This document shows positions 1 to 13,559 of a stretch of 64,000 bases of DNA, piece by piece. A program made the position numbers and the translations under genes. The DNA comes from Panopea generosa (lineage: Eukaryota > Mollusca > Bivalvia > Adapedonta > Hiatellidae): the NCBI GenBank assembly GCA_029582155.1, contig CM055907.1, positions 35,232,992 through 35,296,991 on the forward strand, read 5' to 3'. The notes below the pieces were generated by a model. It was not told the origin of the DNA, ran no database searches, and saw only the letters and a list, made by a program, of their open reading frames with translations. The stretch's first letter is position 1; every line of letters starts with the position of its first letter.

Positions 1-3000
1 TATATCACTGATGTCACGATACACACTGCCACTAATTATTATATATCACTGATGTCACGATACACACTGCTACTTACTATTATATATCACTGATGTCACG
101 ATATAATCTGCTGCTAACTATTATATATCACTGATGTCGCGTTACAAACTGCCACTATCTAAAAATATCACTGATGTCACGATACACACTGCCACTTACT
201 ATTATATATCACTGATGTCACGATACACACTGCTACTATCTATTATATATCACTGATGTCACGATACACACTGCTACTTACTATTATATATCACTGATGT
301 CACGATAGAAACTGCCACTATCTATTATATATCAGTGATGTCACGATACACACTGCCAGTAACTATTATATATCGCTGATGTCGCGTTACACACTGCCAC
401 TTACTATTATATATCACTGATGCCACGATACACTCTGCTGCTAACTATTATATATCACTGATGTCACGATACACACTGCCACTTATTATTATATATCACT
501 GATGTCACGATACACACTGCCACTAACGATTATATATCACTGATGTCGAGATATACATTGCCACTAACGATTATATATCACTGATGTCGAGATATACACT
601 GCCACTAACTATTATATATCACGGATATTGAGATACACACTGCCACTAACTATTATAAATCACTGATGTCACGATACACACTGCCACTAACTATTATATA
701 TCACTGACGTCGTGATACACACTGCCAATAACTATTATATATCACTGATGTCACGATACACACTGCCACATACTATTATATATCACTGATGTCGCGATAC
801 ACACTGCCACTTACTATTATACATCACTGATGTCGTGATACACACTGCCACTTACTATTATATATCACTGATGTTACGATACAAACTGCCACTTACTACT
901 ATATATCACTAATGTCGCGATACACACTGCCACTTACTATTATATATCACTGATGTCGTGATACACACTGCCACTTACTATTATATATCACTGATGTCGC
1001 GTTACACATTGCTACTTACTATTATATATTATCACTGATGTCGTGATATACATTGCTGCTAAATATTATAGATCACTGATGTCGCAACTCCCCTTGCTGC
1101 TAACTAATATATATCACTGATGTCGCGAAACACATTGCCACTTACTATTATATATCATTGATGTCGAGATACACACTGCCACTATCTATTATATATCATT
1201 GATGTCACGATACACACTGTCACTAACTATAATATAGCCGTGATGTCGAAATACATCCTGCCTATTACTATTATATATCACTGATGTCAAGATACAAATG
1301 ACCACTTACTATTATATATCACTGATGTCGCGATACACACTGCCACTATCTTTTATATATCACTAATGTCAAGATACACACTGCCACTAACTATTACATA
1401 CCACTGATGTCTCGATACACACTGCCACTAACTATTATTTACCACTAATGTCGCGATACATCCGGCTACTAACTATTATATACCACTGAGGTCGCAATAC
1501 ACTCTGCTACTAACTATCATATACCACTGATGTCATGATACACTCTGCCACTATCTATTATATATCACTGATGTCATGATACACTCTGTTACTAACTATT
1601 ATATATCACTGATGTCGCGATACACCCTGCCACAAACTATTATATACCACTGATGTCACGATACACACTACCACTAACTATTATATACCACTGACATCGC
1701 GATACATCCTGCCACTAACTATTACATACCACTGATGTCACGATACACACTGCCACTAACTATTATATATCACTGATGTCACGATACACACTGCCACTAA
1801 CTATTATATACCACTGATGTCACGATACACACTGCCACTAACTATTATATATCACTGATGTCACGATACACACTGCCACTAACTATTATATACCACTGAT
1901 GTCACGATACACACTGCCACTAACTATTATATATCACTGATGTCACGATACACACTACCACTAACTATTATATACCACTGACATCGCGATACATCCTGCC
2001 ACTAACTATTATATATCACTGATGTCACGATACGAACTGCTACTTACTATTATATATCACTGATGTCACGATACACACTGCCACTAACTATTATATATCA
2101 CTGATGTCACGATACATACTGCCACGTATTATTATATATGACTGATGTCGCGATACACACTGCCACTAATTATTATATATCACTGATGTCACGATACACA
2201 CTGCCACTATCTATTATATATCAATGATGTCACGATACACACTGCCAATTACAATTATATATCACTGATGTCTAGATACACACTGCCACTTATTATTATA
2301 TATCACTAATATCACGATACACACTGCCACTATCTATTATATATCACTGATGTCACGATACTCACTGCCACTATCTATGATATATCACTGATGTCACGAT
2401 ACAAACTGCTACTTACTATTATATATCACTGATGTCACGATACACACTGCCACTATCTATTATATATCAGTGATGTGACGATACACACTTCCAATTACAA
2501 TTATATATCACTGATGTCACGATACACACTGCCACTAACTATTATATATCACTGATGTCACGATACACACTGCTACTTATTATTATATATCACTGATGTC
2601 ACGATACAATCTGCTGCTAACTATTATATATCACTGATGTCGCGTTACAAACTGCCACTATCTAAAAATATCACTGATGTCACGATACACACTGCCACTT
2701 ACTATTATATATCACTGATGTCACGATACACACTGCCACTATCTATTATATATCACTGATGTCACGATACACACTGCTACTTACTATTATATATCACTGA
2801 TGTCACGATAGAAACTGCCACTATCTATTATATATCAGTGATGTCACGATACACACTGCCAGTAACTATTATATATCGCTGATGTCGCGTTACACACTGC
2901 CACTTACTATTATATATCACTGATGCCACGATACACTCTGCTGCTAACTATTATATATCACTGATGTCACGATACACACTGCCACTTATTATTATATATC

Positions 3001-4924
3001 ACTGATGTCACGATACACACTGCCACTAACGATTATATATCACTGATGTCGAGATATACATTGCCACTAACGATTATATATCACTGATGTCGAGATATAC
3101 ACTGCCACTAACTATTATATATCACGGATATTGAGATACACACTGCCACTAACTATTATAAATCACTGATGTCACGATACACACTGCCACTAACTATTAT
3201 ATATCACTGACGTCGTGATACACACTGCCAATAACTATTATATATCACTGATGTCACGATACACACTGCCACTTACTATTATATATCACTGATGTCGCGA
3301 TACACACTGCCACTTACTATTATACATCACTGATGTCGTGATACACACTGCCACTTACTATTATATATCACTGATGTTACGATACAAACTGCCACTTACT
3401 ACTATATATCACTAATGTCGCGATTCACACTGCCACTTACTATTATATATCACTGATGTAGTGATACACACTGCCACTTACTATTATATATCACTGATGT
3501 CGCGTTACACATTGCTACTTACTATTATATATTATCACTGATGTCGTGATATACATTGCTGCTAAATATTATACATCACTGATGTCGCAACTCCCCTTGC
3601 TGCTAACTAATATATATCACTGATGTCGCGATACATCCTGCCACTAACTATTATATATCACTGATGTCACGATACGAACTGCTACTTACTATTATATATC
3701 ACTGATGTCACGATACACACTGCCACTAACTATTATATATCACTGATGTCACGATACATACTGCCACGTATTATTATATATGACTGATGTCGCGATACAC
3801 ACTGCCACTAATTATTATATATCACTGATGTCACGATACACACTGCCACTAACTATTATATACCACTGATGTCACGATACACACTGCCACTAACTATTAT
3901 ATATCACTGATGTCGTGATACACACTGCCACTAACTATTATATATCACTGATGTCGCGTTACACACTGCCACTTACTATTATATATCACTGATGCCACGA
4001 TACACTCTGCTGCTAATTATTATACATCACTGATGTCGTGATACACACTGCCACTTACTATTATATATCACTGATGACACGATACACACTGCCACTAACT
4101 ATTTTATATCACTGATGCCACGATACACACTGCCACTAACTATTATATATCACTGATGTCACGATACACACAGCCACTAACTATTATATATCACTGATGT
4201 TACGATACACACTGCCACTTATTATTATATATCACTGATGCCGATATACACACTGTCACTTACTATTATATATCACTGATGTCACTATACACACTGCCAC
4301 TTACTATTATATATCACTGATGCCGAGATACAGACTGCCACTAACTATTATACATCACTGATGTCGCGATACACACTGTCACTAACTATTATATATCACT
4401 GATGTCGCGATATACACTGTCACTAACTATTATATATCACTGATGCCACGATACACTCTGCTGCTTACTATTATATATCACTGATGTCGCGATACACACT
4501 GCCACTTATTATTATATTTCTCTGATGCCACGATACACTCTGCTGCTAACTATTATATATCCCTGATGTCGCGATTCACCCTGCTGCTATCTAATATATA
4601 TATTACTGATGCCGCGATACACTCTGCCTAACTATGTATATCCCTAATGTCGCGATTCACCCTGCTGCTAACTAATATATATATCACTGATGCCGCGATA
4701 CACTCTGCCTAACTATTATATATCCCTAATGTCGCGACTCACCCTGCTTCTAACTAATATATATCAATGATATTGCGATACAATCTGCTGCTAACTATCA
4801 TATATCACTGATGTCGCGATTCACCCTGCTTCTAACTTTTTTATATCACTGATGTCGTGTTACACACTGCAACTCACTATTATATACCACTGATGTCGCC
4901 ATACACCCCGCTACTTACTATTAT
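1..4924. repeat. 41-bp satellite array with internal block duplication
   Basis: About 120 tandem copies of a 41-bp unit built around ATCACTGATGTCACGATACA, followed by a CTGCCACTAACTATTAT-type segment. Unit starts at 1 and 42 fix the period. Copies differ by substitutions (CAC/CGC/CGT/CGA after GATGT) and occasional indels, and degrade towards the right end (4500-4924). Diagnostic variants show that about 1-1124 recurs at about 2503-3627, and about 1985-2190 recurs at about 3627-3830. The array reaches the left window edge, so its full size is unknown. I see no coding function. Confidence 0.97.
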
Positions 4925-5193
4925 GCAAACTGCTCTGCAACGTTAATGAATGATTTAAAGAAGGATATGCTTATCAAAACGCAACTTCCCCGTCCGGATT
5001 CGTAGGTATATCTCCAATCGTCCCTTCCGGCGATGATTGTATCCACAGGGTTGAATATATAGTATTGAGCTACTAGTGCCGATTCCAGTCTGACGTCCGG
5101 GATGTCAAGATTGACGATCAATTGGGTTATGCGTCCTTTGACGGTACTACCACCAGCCGACTCATGTTACATCGATAACGTCCAGTGCATGAC
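4921..5193 (-). pseudogene. candidate exon fragment truncated by the satellite
   Basis: Minus-strand frame of about 75 codons with visibly higher GC than its flanks. A plausible acceptor precedes it: a T-rich tract then GTAG ending at 5194. The frame reads through residues such as NLDIPDVRLES, IFNPVDTIIAGRDDWRYTYE and GRGSCVLIS, then stops at a TAA at 4921-4923, exactly where the 41-bp array begins. No ATG lies in this frame: an upstream TAA interrupts it and the two nearby ATGs are in another frame, so a frameshift or pseudogene is likely. I do not recognise the family. A spacing of D, WR and GS residues loosely recalls a caspase small subunit, too weak for a call. It may be the exon 2 partner of the putative first exon near 5.8 kb. 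Confidence 0.3.
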
Positions 5194-5795
5194 CTACGTC
5201 GCACATACACAAAAAACAACTAAATATATATAGATTTACTACTTACTCAATATGCAATATGCAATAGTATTACGTTGATCACATACCATCTAACTATTTC
5301 AATGATAGCTTCATTATATATGATAACAGTACATTCGTTCATAACTTACTATCTACCACATTTCATGGCAGTTTTATCAACATATAATAACAGTGCATTC
5401 ATTCTTATCACCGTCTATTCAATCTGGTGGTATCGTATACATCTCTACATATTTCCACATTATATAATGTAAATATCGACGGACAAACTCTGTATCTATT
5501 TGCTTTGCAAAAACACAGAATAAACTTAACACAATTTGATAACATATGTTCAAAATGCGGATTTCCAATACTTCATTATATTCACGATATATATATATCA
5601 AAATACGTTCCTCTGTCTATATCTTAATAAACAACTCTCAATACTGCGGATATGAAATAAAATTCGCCACATTCTACTCTGAATATATATCAACAATTTA
5701 TACAAAACAATACTTAGTTCTGCTTCTGTCGAAATATAGCTATCGGACATTTAACTTTCTAAACTTCTAGAAAACAGAATATAAAATGTACTCAC

Positions 5796-5910
5796 TCAAG
5801 ATACGGCAATGTCGGGGTCACTTTATGGGTTATACTCTACCGCAACGTTCCGCAATGTTGGAATTTACCAACGCACCAGGTATCTAGGTTTCTACTCGTC
5901 TATTTATACA
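5796..5910 (-). promoter_or_regulatory. putative TATA box and non-coding first exon
   Basis: On the minus strand a TATAAATAG element (plus-strand 5900-5908) is followed after about 30 bases by a moderately GC-rich stretch without ATG. This ends in GA|GTGAGTAC, a good donor match, with the exon ending at 5796. With the acceptor at about 5194 it would define a ~600-base intron. All of this is motif reading; no transcript is known and a TATA-like word in AT-rich DNA has a high chance rate. Confidence 0.25.
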
Positions 5911-8379
5911 TGATATCCGCATACCACAGGTTTATCTCAAATAAACCATGGAATTAAATTATCGTTCTATATCGAACGATACAAATGTACAAAAAATGCT
6001 GATGGTAAAATATGATTAGTTTTAGAATAAAAAAAAAACTTCTTTTTTTTAACATATTCATTACTCAACGGATTTGATGAAATAAAATTGAAAATGACTT
6101 CTCTAACCAAAACATGAATATGTAAAATTATCTTTAAAATGAGTTATCCCTATCTGGCGATAAGTTTAACGAACCTACGCTACTTAACCGATATACGTTC
6201 ATACACTGTACATACGTTGTTATTAGCTGACACAGATAATTCAGGCCACATAAACAAACTTATTTTGTTACAATGACCCGACAGCGGAGCGAACCGACGA
6301 CATTTTGCGTGCGATATTCACTTTATAAGGCGAATCAGTGATTAGTTTACACTTTAAATTAAACAGGGGACCGTGATCCCTTCGCGCTAACGACTGGCTT
6401 TCGGCAAGGAAGGAGATTTCTAAAAAAAATGAGATACTAGTAGTCCTGAAGAGAGTACAAAAGTAGGAAAGTCAATAATAGACTAAATGTTATCTTTCCA
6501 ATTGGTTTAAACAACATTTTATTCAAAAACTGTACATAGTAAATTACATAACATTTACAGTTCATAAATGACAAACAATTCTAAGAATTGGGATTTAAAA
6601 TAAAGCTAATTAGCTTGTATAAATCTAGCTCCCAGAAATAACTGGTGATTTACAAGTAACGGTATCTTTCCAATTATTAATCTTAATGTAATACTTCCTT
6701 ATAAGAATCGATTATTCTTATCAAGAGGTAAGTAAATCATAAAGTTTTCAGAATTTGATACGTTCTGAAAACTTCATTGAATACATGTTAGCACTGCGCA
6801 AATATATGGTAATAATTATTTCCACATATACGGCTATTTTATTGAATAAAATGGCAACTGGTTATAGATGTAAGTACCAGTGTCGTTATCAAACTTGACC
6901 AAGACGACTGGTGTCACATTCATAAAGCTTCTTAGATCTTATAATATCATATCTTAATTCATAAATATACATCTATATAACATTTCCGCTTTTCCAATGG
7001 AACGACAGAACATAGGCAATGACATGTTTATGTCTCAGAAAGATTATTTTTGAATGATTGAACAATGAGAAATCCGGAGTTTGCGAACCTTAAAAAAATA
7101 GATAGTTTGTAAAATTCTCTGTTTAAAAAGTAATGGAAATAATCCAAGTACTCAGGTGCAGAGGAACACGACAGTAAAATTCATTTTAATAAAAAAATAT
7201 TAAATAAACTGTTAATGTCTCTAAGTTGTTTTCACGGTGAATCACGGAACATTTCCTTATTAAAATAGTGATATATATTTAGTTGTACATGATACGTCAC
7301 TGCTTTTAGTAATAATATAAAAGTTGCTGGTTTCAATAAAATAAACCTCTGCAATGATCTAGTGCTAGTGTTTACGCATCGGATGGGGAACGCCATTGAT
7401 TCGGTCCCTGACTGTGTAAAACAGATACTGAAAAAAAATACTAGAAGGTTCCTCAAACATTCAGGGAGCAGTATACTATGATGACCATAGATGGTTTATC
7501 ACATCATAGTGTTATTGTTTTCAGTCATAAGTAATAAACATTAATGGTTTTAATAGTATATACTTGGCTGTCCCCACCCTCGCCCACAAATGTCTTATAC
7601 CTCTGTTTTTGTGTTGTTACATAAATTTATTTATTATTTAATGTGACGCTACCATTCTTTTCTGCCAGTAACCGATTACATGATTATCTCATTCGATATA
7701 TTTTATTAGTTTATTAATTATACTTGTATTAAGTTTTTAATAAATGAAACAATTAGCTCTTTAGATAATAATTCGGTCAATGACAACGTCAGGATGATGG
7801 GTAAATTATAACAAAATTAATGCAGCTAACATCTAAGTTTAAATTTAATTTTATTTATGCGTATTATATTAATTTATAAGAATGACGTTTAAATTACTAA
7901 TCACTAAATGCATTAATTTTACAGATCACATTAAATATCGTGCTACGTAGCATATTAATAAAAATGTGTGATTTCAAAATCTGGGATGACCAATTCAAGC
8001 AGCACAAGTGCGTTTATTTCTAATCAGTTTATAAAGCCAAGTGTTGCATTCATGCTGAAAATCGTGCACAATTACCTTTTTGTAAAAAGTGACTTTGGTA
8101 CGAATATGATTTTTTTAAAAGCAAGCCGTAGTTTTTAAGAAATTATGAGATGATTTATTTGCTTAGTTGGTTTATAAATTCTACTATAAGCTTTTATATA
8201 AGTCTTAGATAAAAATATAAATTTAAGATGAAAAACTAAGAATATAATTAATATCATAGATAATAAAAAATATACAAGAAAAGGTGTGGGGTTTTTTTTT
8301 TTTAATGGCAAAAAGTGCAAGATTCAGATCCCCGCCAAAAATGGTTAATTCTGAAGGGTCTTACTCGCCACATAGTCAT
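5911..8379. other. non-coding AT-rich interval
   Basis: No open frame with coding character was found on either strand. There are homopolymer runs and scattered AT-rich low-complexity DNA. A slightly GC-richer patch lies at about 6280-6420. A 14-base word at about 6169-6182 (ACGAACCTACGCTA) also appears as the repeated joint inside the 16-bp array at 9.0-9.5 kb. Confidence 0.6.
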
Positions 8380-9606
8380 AAAATCTATACAAAGTCAAAC
8401 ATATATACAGTCATAGTATACAACGTCGTACATATGCAAAGACATACATATACAAAGTCAAACATATATACAGTAATAGTATACAACGTCGTACATATGC
8501 AAAGTCATACATATACAACGTCGAACATATATACAGTCATAGTATACAACGTCGTACATATGCAAAGTCATACATATACAAAGTCGAACATATGCAAATT
8601 CGTACTATACAAAGTCGTACATATACAAAGTCGTACATATACAAAGTCGTACATATACAAAGTCATACTTATACAAAGTCGAACATATACAAAGTCGTAC
8701 ATATACAAAGTCGTACATATACAAAGTCAAACATATATACAGTCATAGTATACAACGTCGTACATATGCAAAGTCATACATATACAAAGTCGAACATATG
8801 CAAATTCGTACTATACAAAGTCGTACATATACAAAGTCGTACATATACAAAGTCGTACATAAACAAAGTCATACTTATACAAAGTCGAACATATACAAAG
8901 TCGTACATATACAAAGTCGTACATATACAAAGTCGTACATATACAAAGTCATACTTATACAAAGTCGAACATATACAAAGTCGTACATATACAAAGTCGT
9001 ACATATAAAACGAACCTACGCTATATATTATACAAAGTCGAACATATATACAGTCATAGTATACAACGTCGTACATATACAAAGTCGTACATATACAAAG
9101 TCGTACATATACAAAGTCGTACATATACAAAGTAATATCATACAAAGTCGAACATATGCAAAGTCGTACATATACAAAGTCGTACATATAAAACGAACCT
9201 ACGCTATATATTATACAAAGTTGAACATATACAAAGTAATATCATACAAAGTCGAACATATGCAAAGTCGTACATATACAAAGTCGTACATATAAAACGA
9301 ACCTACGCTATATATTATACAAAGTCGAACATATACAAAGTAATATCATACAAAGTCGAACATATGCAAAGTCGTACATAAACAAAGTCGTACATATAAA
9401 ACGAACTTACGCTATATATTATACAAAGTCGAACATATACAAAGTAATATCATACAAAGTCGAACATATGCAAATTCGTACATATACAAAGTCGTACATA
9501 TAAAACGAACCTACGTTATATATTATACAAAGTCGAACATATACAAAGTAATATCATACAAAGTCGAACATATACAAAGTCGTACATATACAAAGTCGTA
9601 TATATA
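8380..9606. repeat. 16-bp minisatellite, left part
   Basis: Tandem array of the 16-base unit TACAAAGTCGTACATA with variants (GTCATA, GTCGAA, ATGCAAA, TATACAGTCATAGTATACAA). Since 16 is not a multiple of 3, its translations repeat every 16 residues in all frames, which explains the long YIYKVVHIQS-type frames on both strands. Between 9190 and about 9600 the array is organised into a 104-bp higher-order unit marked by AAAACGAACCTACGC at 9190, 9294, 9398 and 9502, with a first occurrence at 9007. Confidence 0.97.
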
Positions 9607-10637
9607 CGAGGTATGTCCCAAAAGTAATAGGACGACCCTGTCGTTTTTGTATCTAGGGCGTTACATGCAAACCATTGGTATCAATGGATAGATCGGTATC
9701 TCTTCGATTGTCATGAAACATCAAATCAACTTTCAGTCATCATTAAGTTCATGCAAAAGTCACCATAGTAACGCGAGTTTAAAAGTACGGGAGACTTTGA
9801 AATTAGACGCCATTTAAAAAAAAAACAGAATTGCCCTGAAAAGCAGACAACTTTCTCAATATCGCGGTAAATGTTATAAAATAACAGTGGACGTAATTTC
9901 AGATCATGTGCGAATGTCGTTTAAAAATTCTACGTTATCGATAAACATTTGAATATTGTGCGCACTTGTGAAAGAACAAGTGCGAATTTGAATAGTAAAA
10001 ATAATGGATAACGTCACGTCTAGTGTGGAAATTTGGAGTGTGGTAAAATTTTGTGTTGGGTGTAATATGACCCCACTGGATACTCGGAAGTTTATTTCAC
10101 ACAACTCTAAAACAGAAAGCATATCCTGGAGTCTTATCTATTGGTTGTACAAAGTGGTTTCCAATGTTGAGAGAAAAGTAACTAACCATCAGAGATCTGG
10201 ACGACCGAAATATTGTGTGGTTTTCCTGGGATTCAAGTCAAATCTTGATGAAAAGCCCTTTCAGTACCTCCGGGCCATGTGCCATAGTGTACATTCTGTG
10301 GTTAGGATCTATGAGTCATTATAATATCGTGACATGTACCAGTAGTGGGTGCAGTACCACAAAAATTGTGTTTTGCACAGCGGTTCATAGTTCGAAAAAA
10401 GAATGAATTTCATTTACATGTCAACTTGACGTCGCACAAATAACGTCAAACTCCTCAGTACTTTGTTACATAAACATTTTGACTTGTCAAAGTTAATGTT
10501 AAATGGAGGTGTACGATATTGAAATTGTGCATGCTTATACTTTAAATATTGAAAAGTATTCATGCCAAGTCTTGTTTGGATTGAAACACTAAAAGGCATA
10601 TTATTAATGTGTCCTATTACTTTTGGGACATGCCTCC
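9607..10637 (+). mobile_element. mariner-like DNA transposon, defective
   Basis: 1031-bp element bounded by 28-bp terminal inverted repeats (9607-9634 and 10610-10637) that share ATGTCCCAAAAGTAATAGGA. It is flanked by a TA duplication (9605-9606 and 10638-10639), the hallmark of Tc1/mariner insertion. Removing the element plus one TA puts the surrounding 16-bp repeat back into exact register, which directly proves insertion into the pre-existing array. Inside is a remnant of a mariner-type transposase N-terminus. The catalytic DDD domain is not visible and the element is shorter than a typical ~1.3 kb autonomous mariner, so it is non-autonomous. Confidence 0.93.
10004..10324 (+). pseudogene. 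mariner transposase N-terminal remnant
   Basis: 106-codon frame starting MDNVTSSVEIWSVVKF. The first ~70 residues fit the helix-turn-helix arrangement of mariner-type transposases: an aromatic/basic first helix, SWSLIYWLYKVV as recognition-helix equivalent, then QRSGRPK, matching the conserved GRP linker. Residues after it (DEKPFQYLRAMCHSVHSVVRIYESL) resemble the second HTH. The frame stops there; other frames continue with a W/VPxxL-like patch near 10350 and then nothing resembling the catalytic domain. It is a broken transposase that could at most bind its own inverted repeats. Family assignment rests on pattern recognition only. Confidence 0.65.
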
Positions 10638-12275
10638 TACAAAGTCATATATATACAAAGTCATATTATACAAAGTCGTACATATACTAAGTTACACTTA
10701 TGCAAACTCGTACGTATACAAAGTCATATTATACAAAGTCGTATATATACAAAGTCACACTTATACAGAGTCATACATGTACAAAGGCATCCTTATACAA
10801 GGTCATACGTATACAAAGTCATACATATACAAAGTCGTACATATACAAAGTCATACGTATACAAAGTCGTACGTATACAAAACCATACAAATACAAATTC
10901 ATACGTATACAAAAGTCATACATATACAAAGCCATACATTTACAAAGTCGTACATATACAATGTCGTACGTATACAAAGTCATACGTTTAGAAAGTCGAA
11001 CGTTTACAAAGTCATACATATACATAGTCATACATATACATGGTCATACATTTACAGAATCGTACATATATAAAGCCATACATATACAAAGTCATACATA
11101 TACATAGTCATACATATACATAGTCATACTTATACAAAGTCATACATTTACAGAATCGTACATATATAAAGCCATACATATACAAAGTCATACATATACA
11201 AAATCGAACATAAACAAAGTCATACATATATAAAATCGAACATAAACAAAGTCATACATATACAAAGTCATACATATACAAAATCGTACATATATAAAGT
11301 AATACATATACAAATTCATACATATACAAAGTCATACATATATACAATCACACATGTATAAAGTTATACATGTACAAAATCATACATAAACAAAGTCATA
11401 CATATACAAAAGCGTACATGTATACAATCGTACATACAAAAAGCATATGTATACAAAGTCGTACGGATACAAAGTCATCCTTATACACAGTCATACTTAT
11501 ACAAAGTCATACGTAAACACAGTCATACTTATACAAAGTCATACTTATACAAAGTCATACTTATACAAAGTCGTACGTATACAAAGTCGTACATATACAA
11601 TGTCGTACGTATACACAGTCATACTTATACAAAGTCATACGTAAACACAGTCATACTTATACAAAGTCATACTTATACAAAGTCATACTTATACACAGTC
11701 ATACATATACAAAGTCATACATATGCAATGTCGTACGTATACACAGTCATACTTATACAAAGTCATACATATACAAAGTCATACATATACAAAGTCATAC
11801 ATATACAAAATCGTACATATATAAAGTAATACATATACAAATTCATACATATACAAAGTCATACTTATACAAAATCACACATGTATAAAGTTATACATGT
11901 ACAAATGCATACATTTACAAAGTCATACATATACAAAATCGTTTAAAACAAAGTCATACATATACAAAGTCATACATATACAAAATCGAACATAAACAAA
12001 GTCATACATATACAAAGTCATACATATACAAAATCGTACATATATAAAGTAATACATATACAAATTCATACATATACAAAGTCATACTTATACAAAATCA
12101 CACATGTATAAAGTTATACATGTACAAATGCATACATTTACAAAGTCATACATATACAAAATCGTTTAAAACAAAGTCATACATATACAAAAGCGTACTT
12201 TATAAAATCGTACATATACAAATTCATACTTATACAAAAATCATATGTAAACAAATCATGCATAAATAAAGTCAC
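10638..12275. repeat. 16-bp minisatellite, right part
   Basis: Continuation of the array beyond the mariner-like insertion, with GTCATACATATACAAA as the commonest form and more divergent units (ATGTATAAAGTTATAC, ACAAATTCATAC). A segment around 11780-11950 recurs at about 11985-12180 with the same rare variants (AAAATCGTTTAAAACAAAG), so larger blocks were duplicated. Open frames on both strands here are products of the repeat, not genes. Confidence 0.95.
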
Positions 12276-13359
12276 TAAATAATGTAAAACTGAAACTGTT
12301 AAATCTCGCTTTTATAGAATAAAGCATTTAAACAAAGGTCTTTTATTCTTATAATTGTACGTGTATAAGCTATTATTGAAACTTATACCATTGATTCGTT
12401 TTCCCCTCGTCTATTCCTTTAAAACACTAAACTCATATTTGCGTTATAAATGTATCAAAGGTACTCTTTATATTGTCTCATTCTCTGTAAAGTAATGAGT
12501 TTTTATGTTACATCGACGAAAACATTACATTGGTATTTGCTGAAAATCAATAAGGATAATGGTTTAGTATTCCAGCGGGATTAACTAAGACACTTTCATC
12601 AGAGGTAGTATACATTTTGAAAAGATCATACGAAAATAATAATAATAATATAATCTTCTGCTTTTTTTAAGCAAAAGGGTTTATATAGTATCATTATAAT
12701 ACAAAACATAATATATCTTCCTATATGTTGCGTTTATGTGTTATATGTGTAAGCCGCTGTCATTGTTTGCAGTCATCAATATAAAATCAATGTAAAAATG
12801 TTCGTTTAATAACTTTATAATCACATTCTCACTTGTCAATATCATTCAGGTCTCTCTACACAGATAAGCCCCTTTTTGTTACAGTAGCAAGTTTCTTGCA
12901 ATTAAAAAAACTCCTTGAAATTTGGTTTCAAAAATATTTTCAAAATAGTTTATAGGGGTTGTGATATCTTACTGCAGATGAGTAAAGCAAAAGATCGAAT
13001 TCCATATACTGGAATTGAACATCACTGGTGATAAAAGGTGACTTTTATAGGATATAATCAGATGCATATATGTATGAGCATTTGAGGACTTCTATTTCTA
13101 TAAAAGCTCAGTTTGTCATTGCACTGTCATTAAAAAAACAAGCTTGTCAACTTACCAGTTGTTGTGCATTTTTATGAGCGGATACATTCCTGCTTTGAAA
13201 ACAAACCCGTTTAAAAAGGATTCTATGTGGAAATTTGTTTTAACCGTGGAAATCCTATACCTTATTTTATTTAGAACAAAGAGGTAAAACTTTACTGTTA
13301 ATGAATTGCAGGCAATCCATCACGGATAATTATAATATTAAAACTGTATTGTCTCCCTT

Positions 13360-13397
<38 letters not shown>

Positions 13398-13470
13398 TTA
13401 TAAGTAAATTTAAGGTAACCGTTATTTAGTTCCTTGTTAGAGTTAGTACTGAGTGTATATTTTTAGATTT
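12276..13470. other. non-coding interval with (TA)n microsatellite
   Basis: No gene-like open frame. The stretch is AT-rich, with a short AAT run near 12640 and a (TA)n microsatellite at about 13363-13393. Nothing else with recognisable structure was seen. Confidence 0.6.
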
Positions 13471-13477
13471 CATTTAG

Positions 13478-13540
13478 GGATTGAACCTACGACCTCTAAT
13501 GCATGCAGCACGTACTATATCAACTTCACGACCGCCCCTG
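13478..13540 (-). repeat. tRNA-like SINE head fragment
   Basis: Read on the minus strand, this carries a B-box-like GGTTCAATCCC (plus-strand 13480-13490) and an A-box-like GTCGTGAAGTTGATATAG about 35 bases upstream of it. The two internal RNA polymerase III promoter boxes at tRNA spacing, without a foldable acceptor stem, indicate a tRNA-derived SINE rather than a tRNA gene. Confidence 0.5.
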
Positions 13541-13559
13541 ACAGTGACATTTGATTTAT

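Noticed and set aside
8284..9295. Several frames of 130-165 codons with KSYIYKVVHIQS-type repeats
   Set aside because: They are translations of a 16-bp tandem unit, open on both strands and in all frames; no start context, splice signal or frame preference.
10609..11644. Open frames on both strands right of the mariner-like element
   Set aside because: Same 16-bp repeat effect; the first one even begins inside the transposon inverted repeat.
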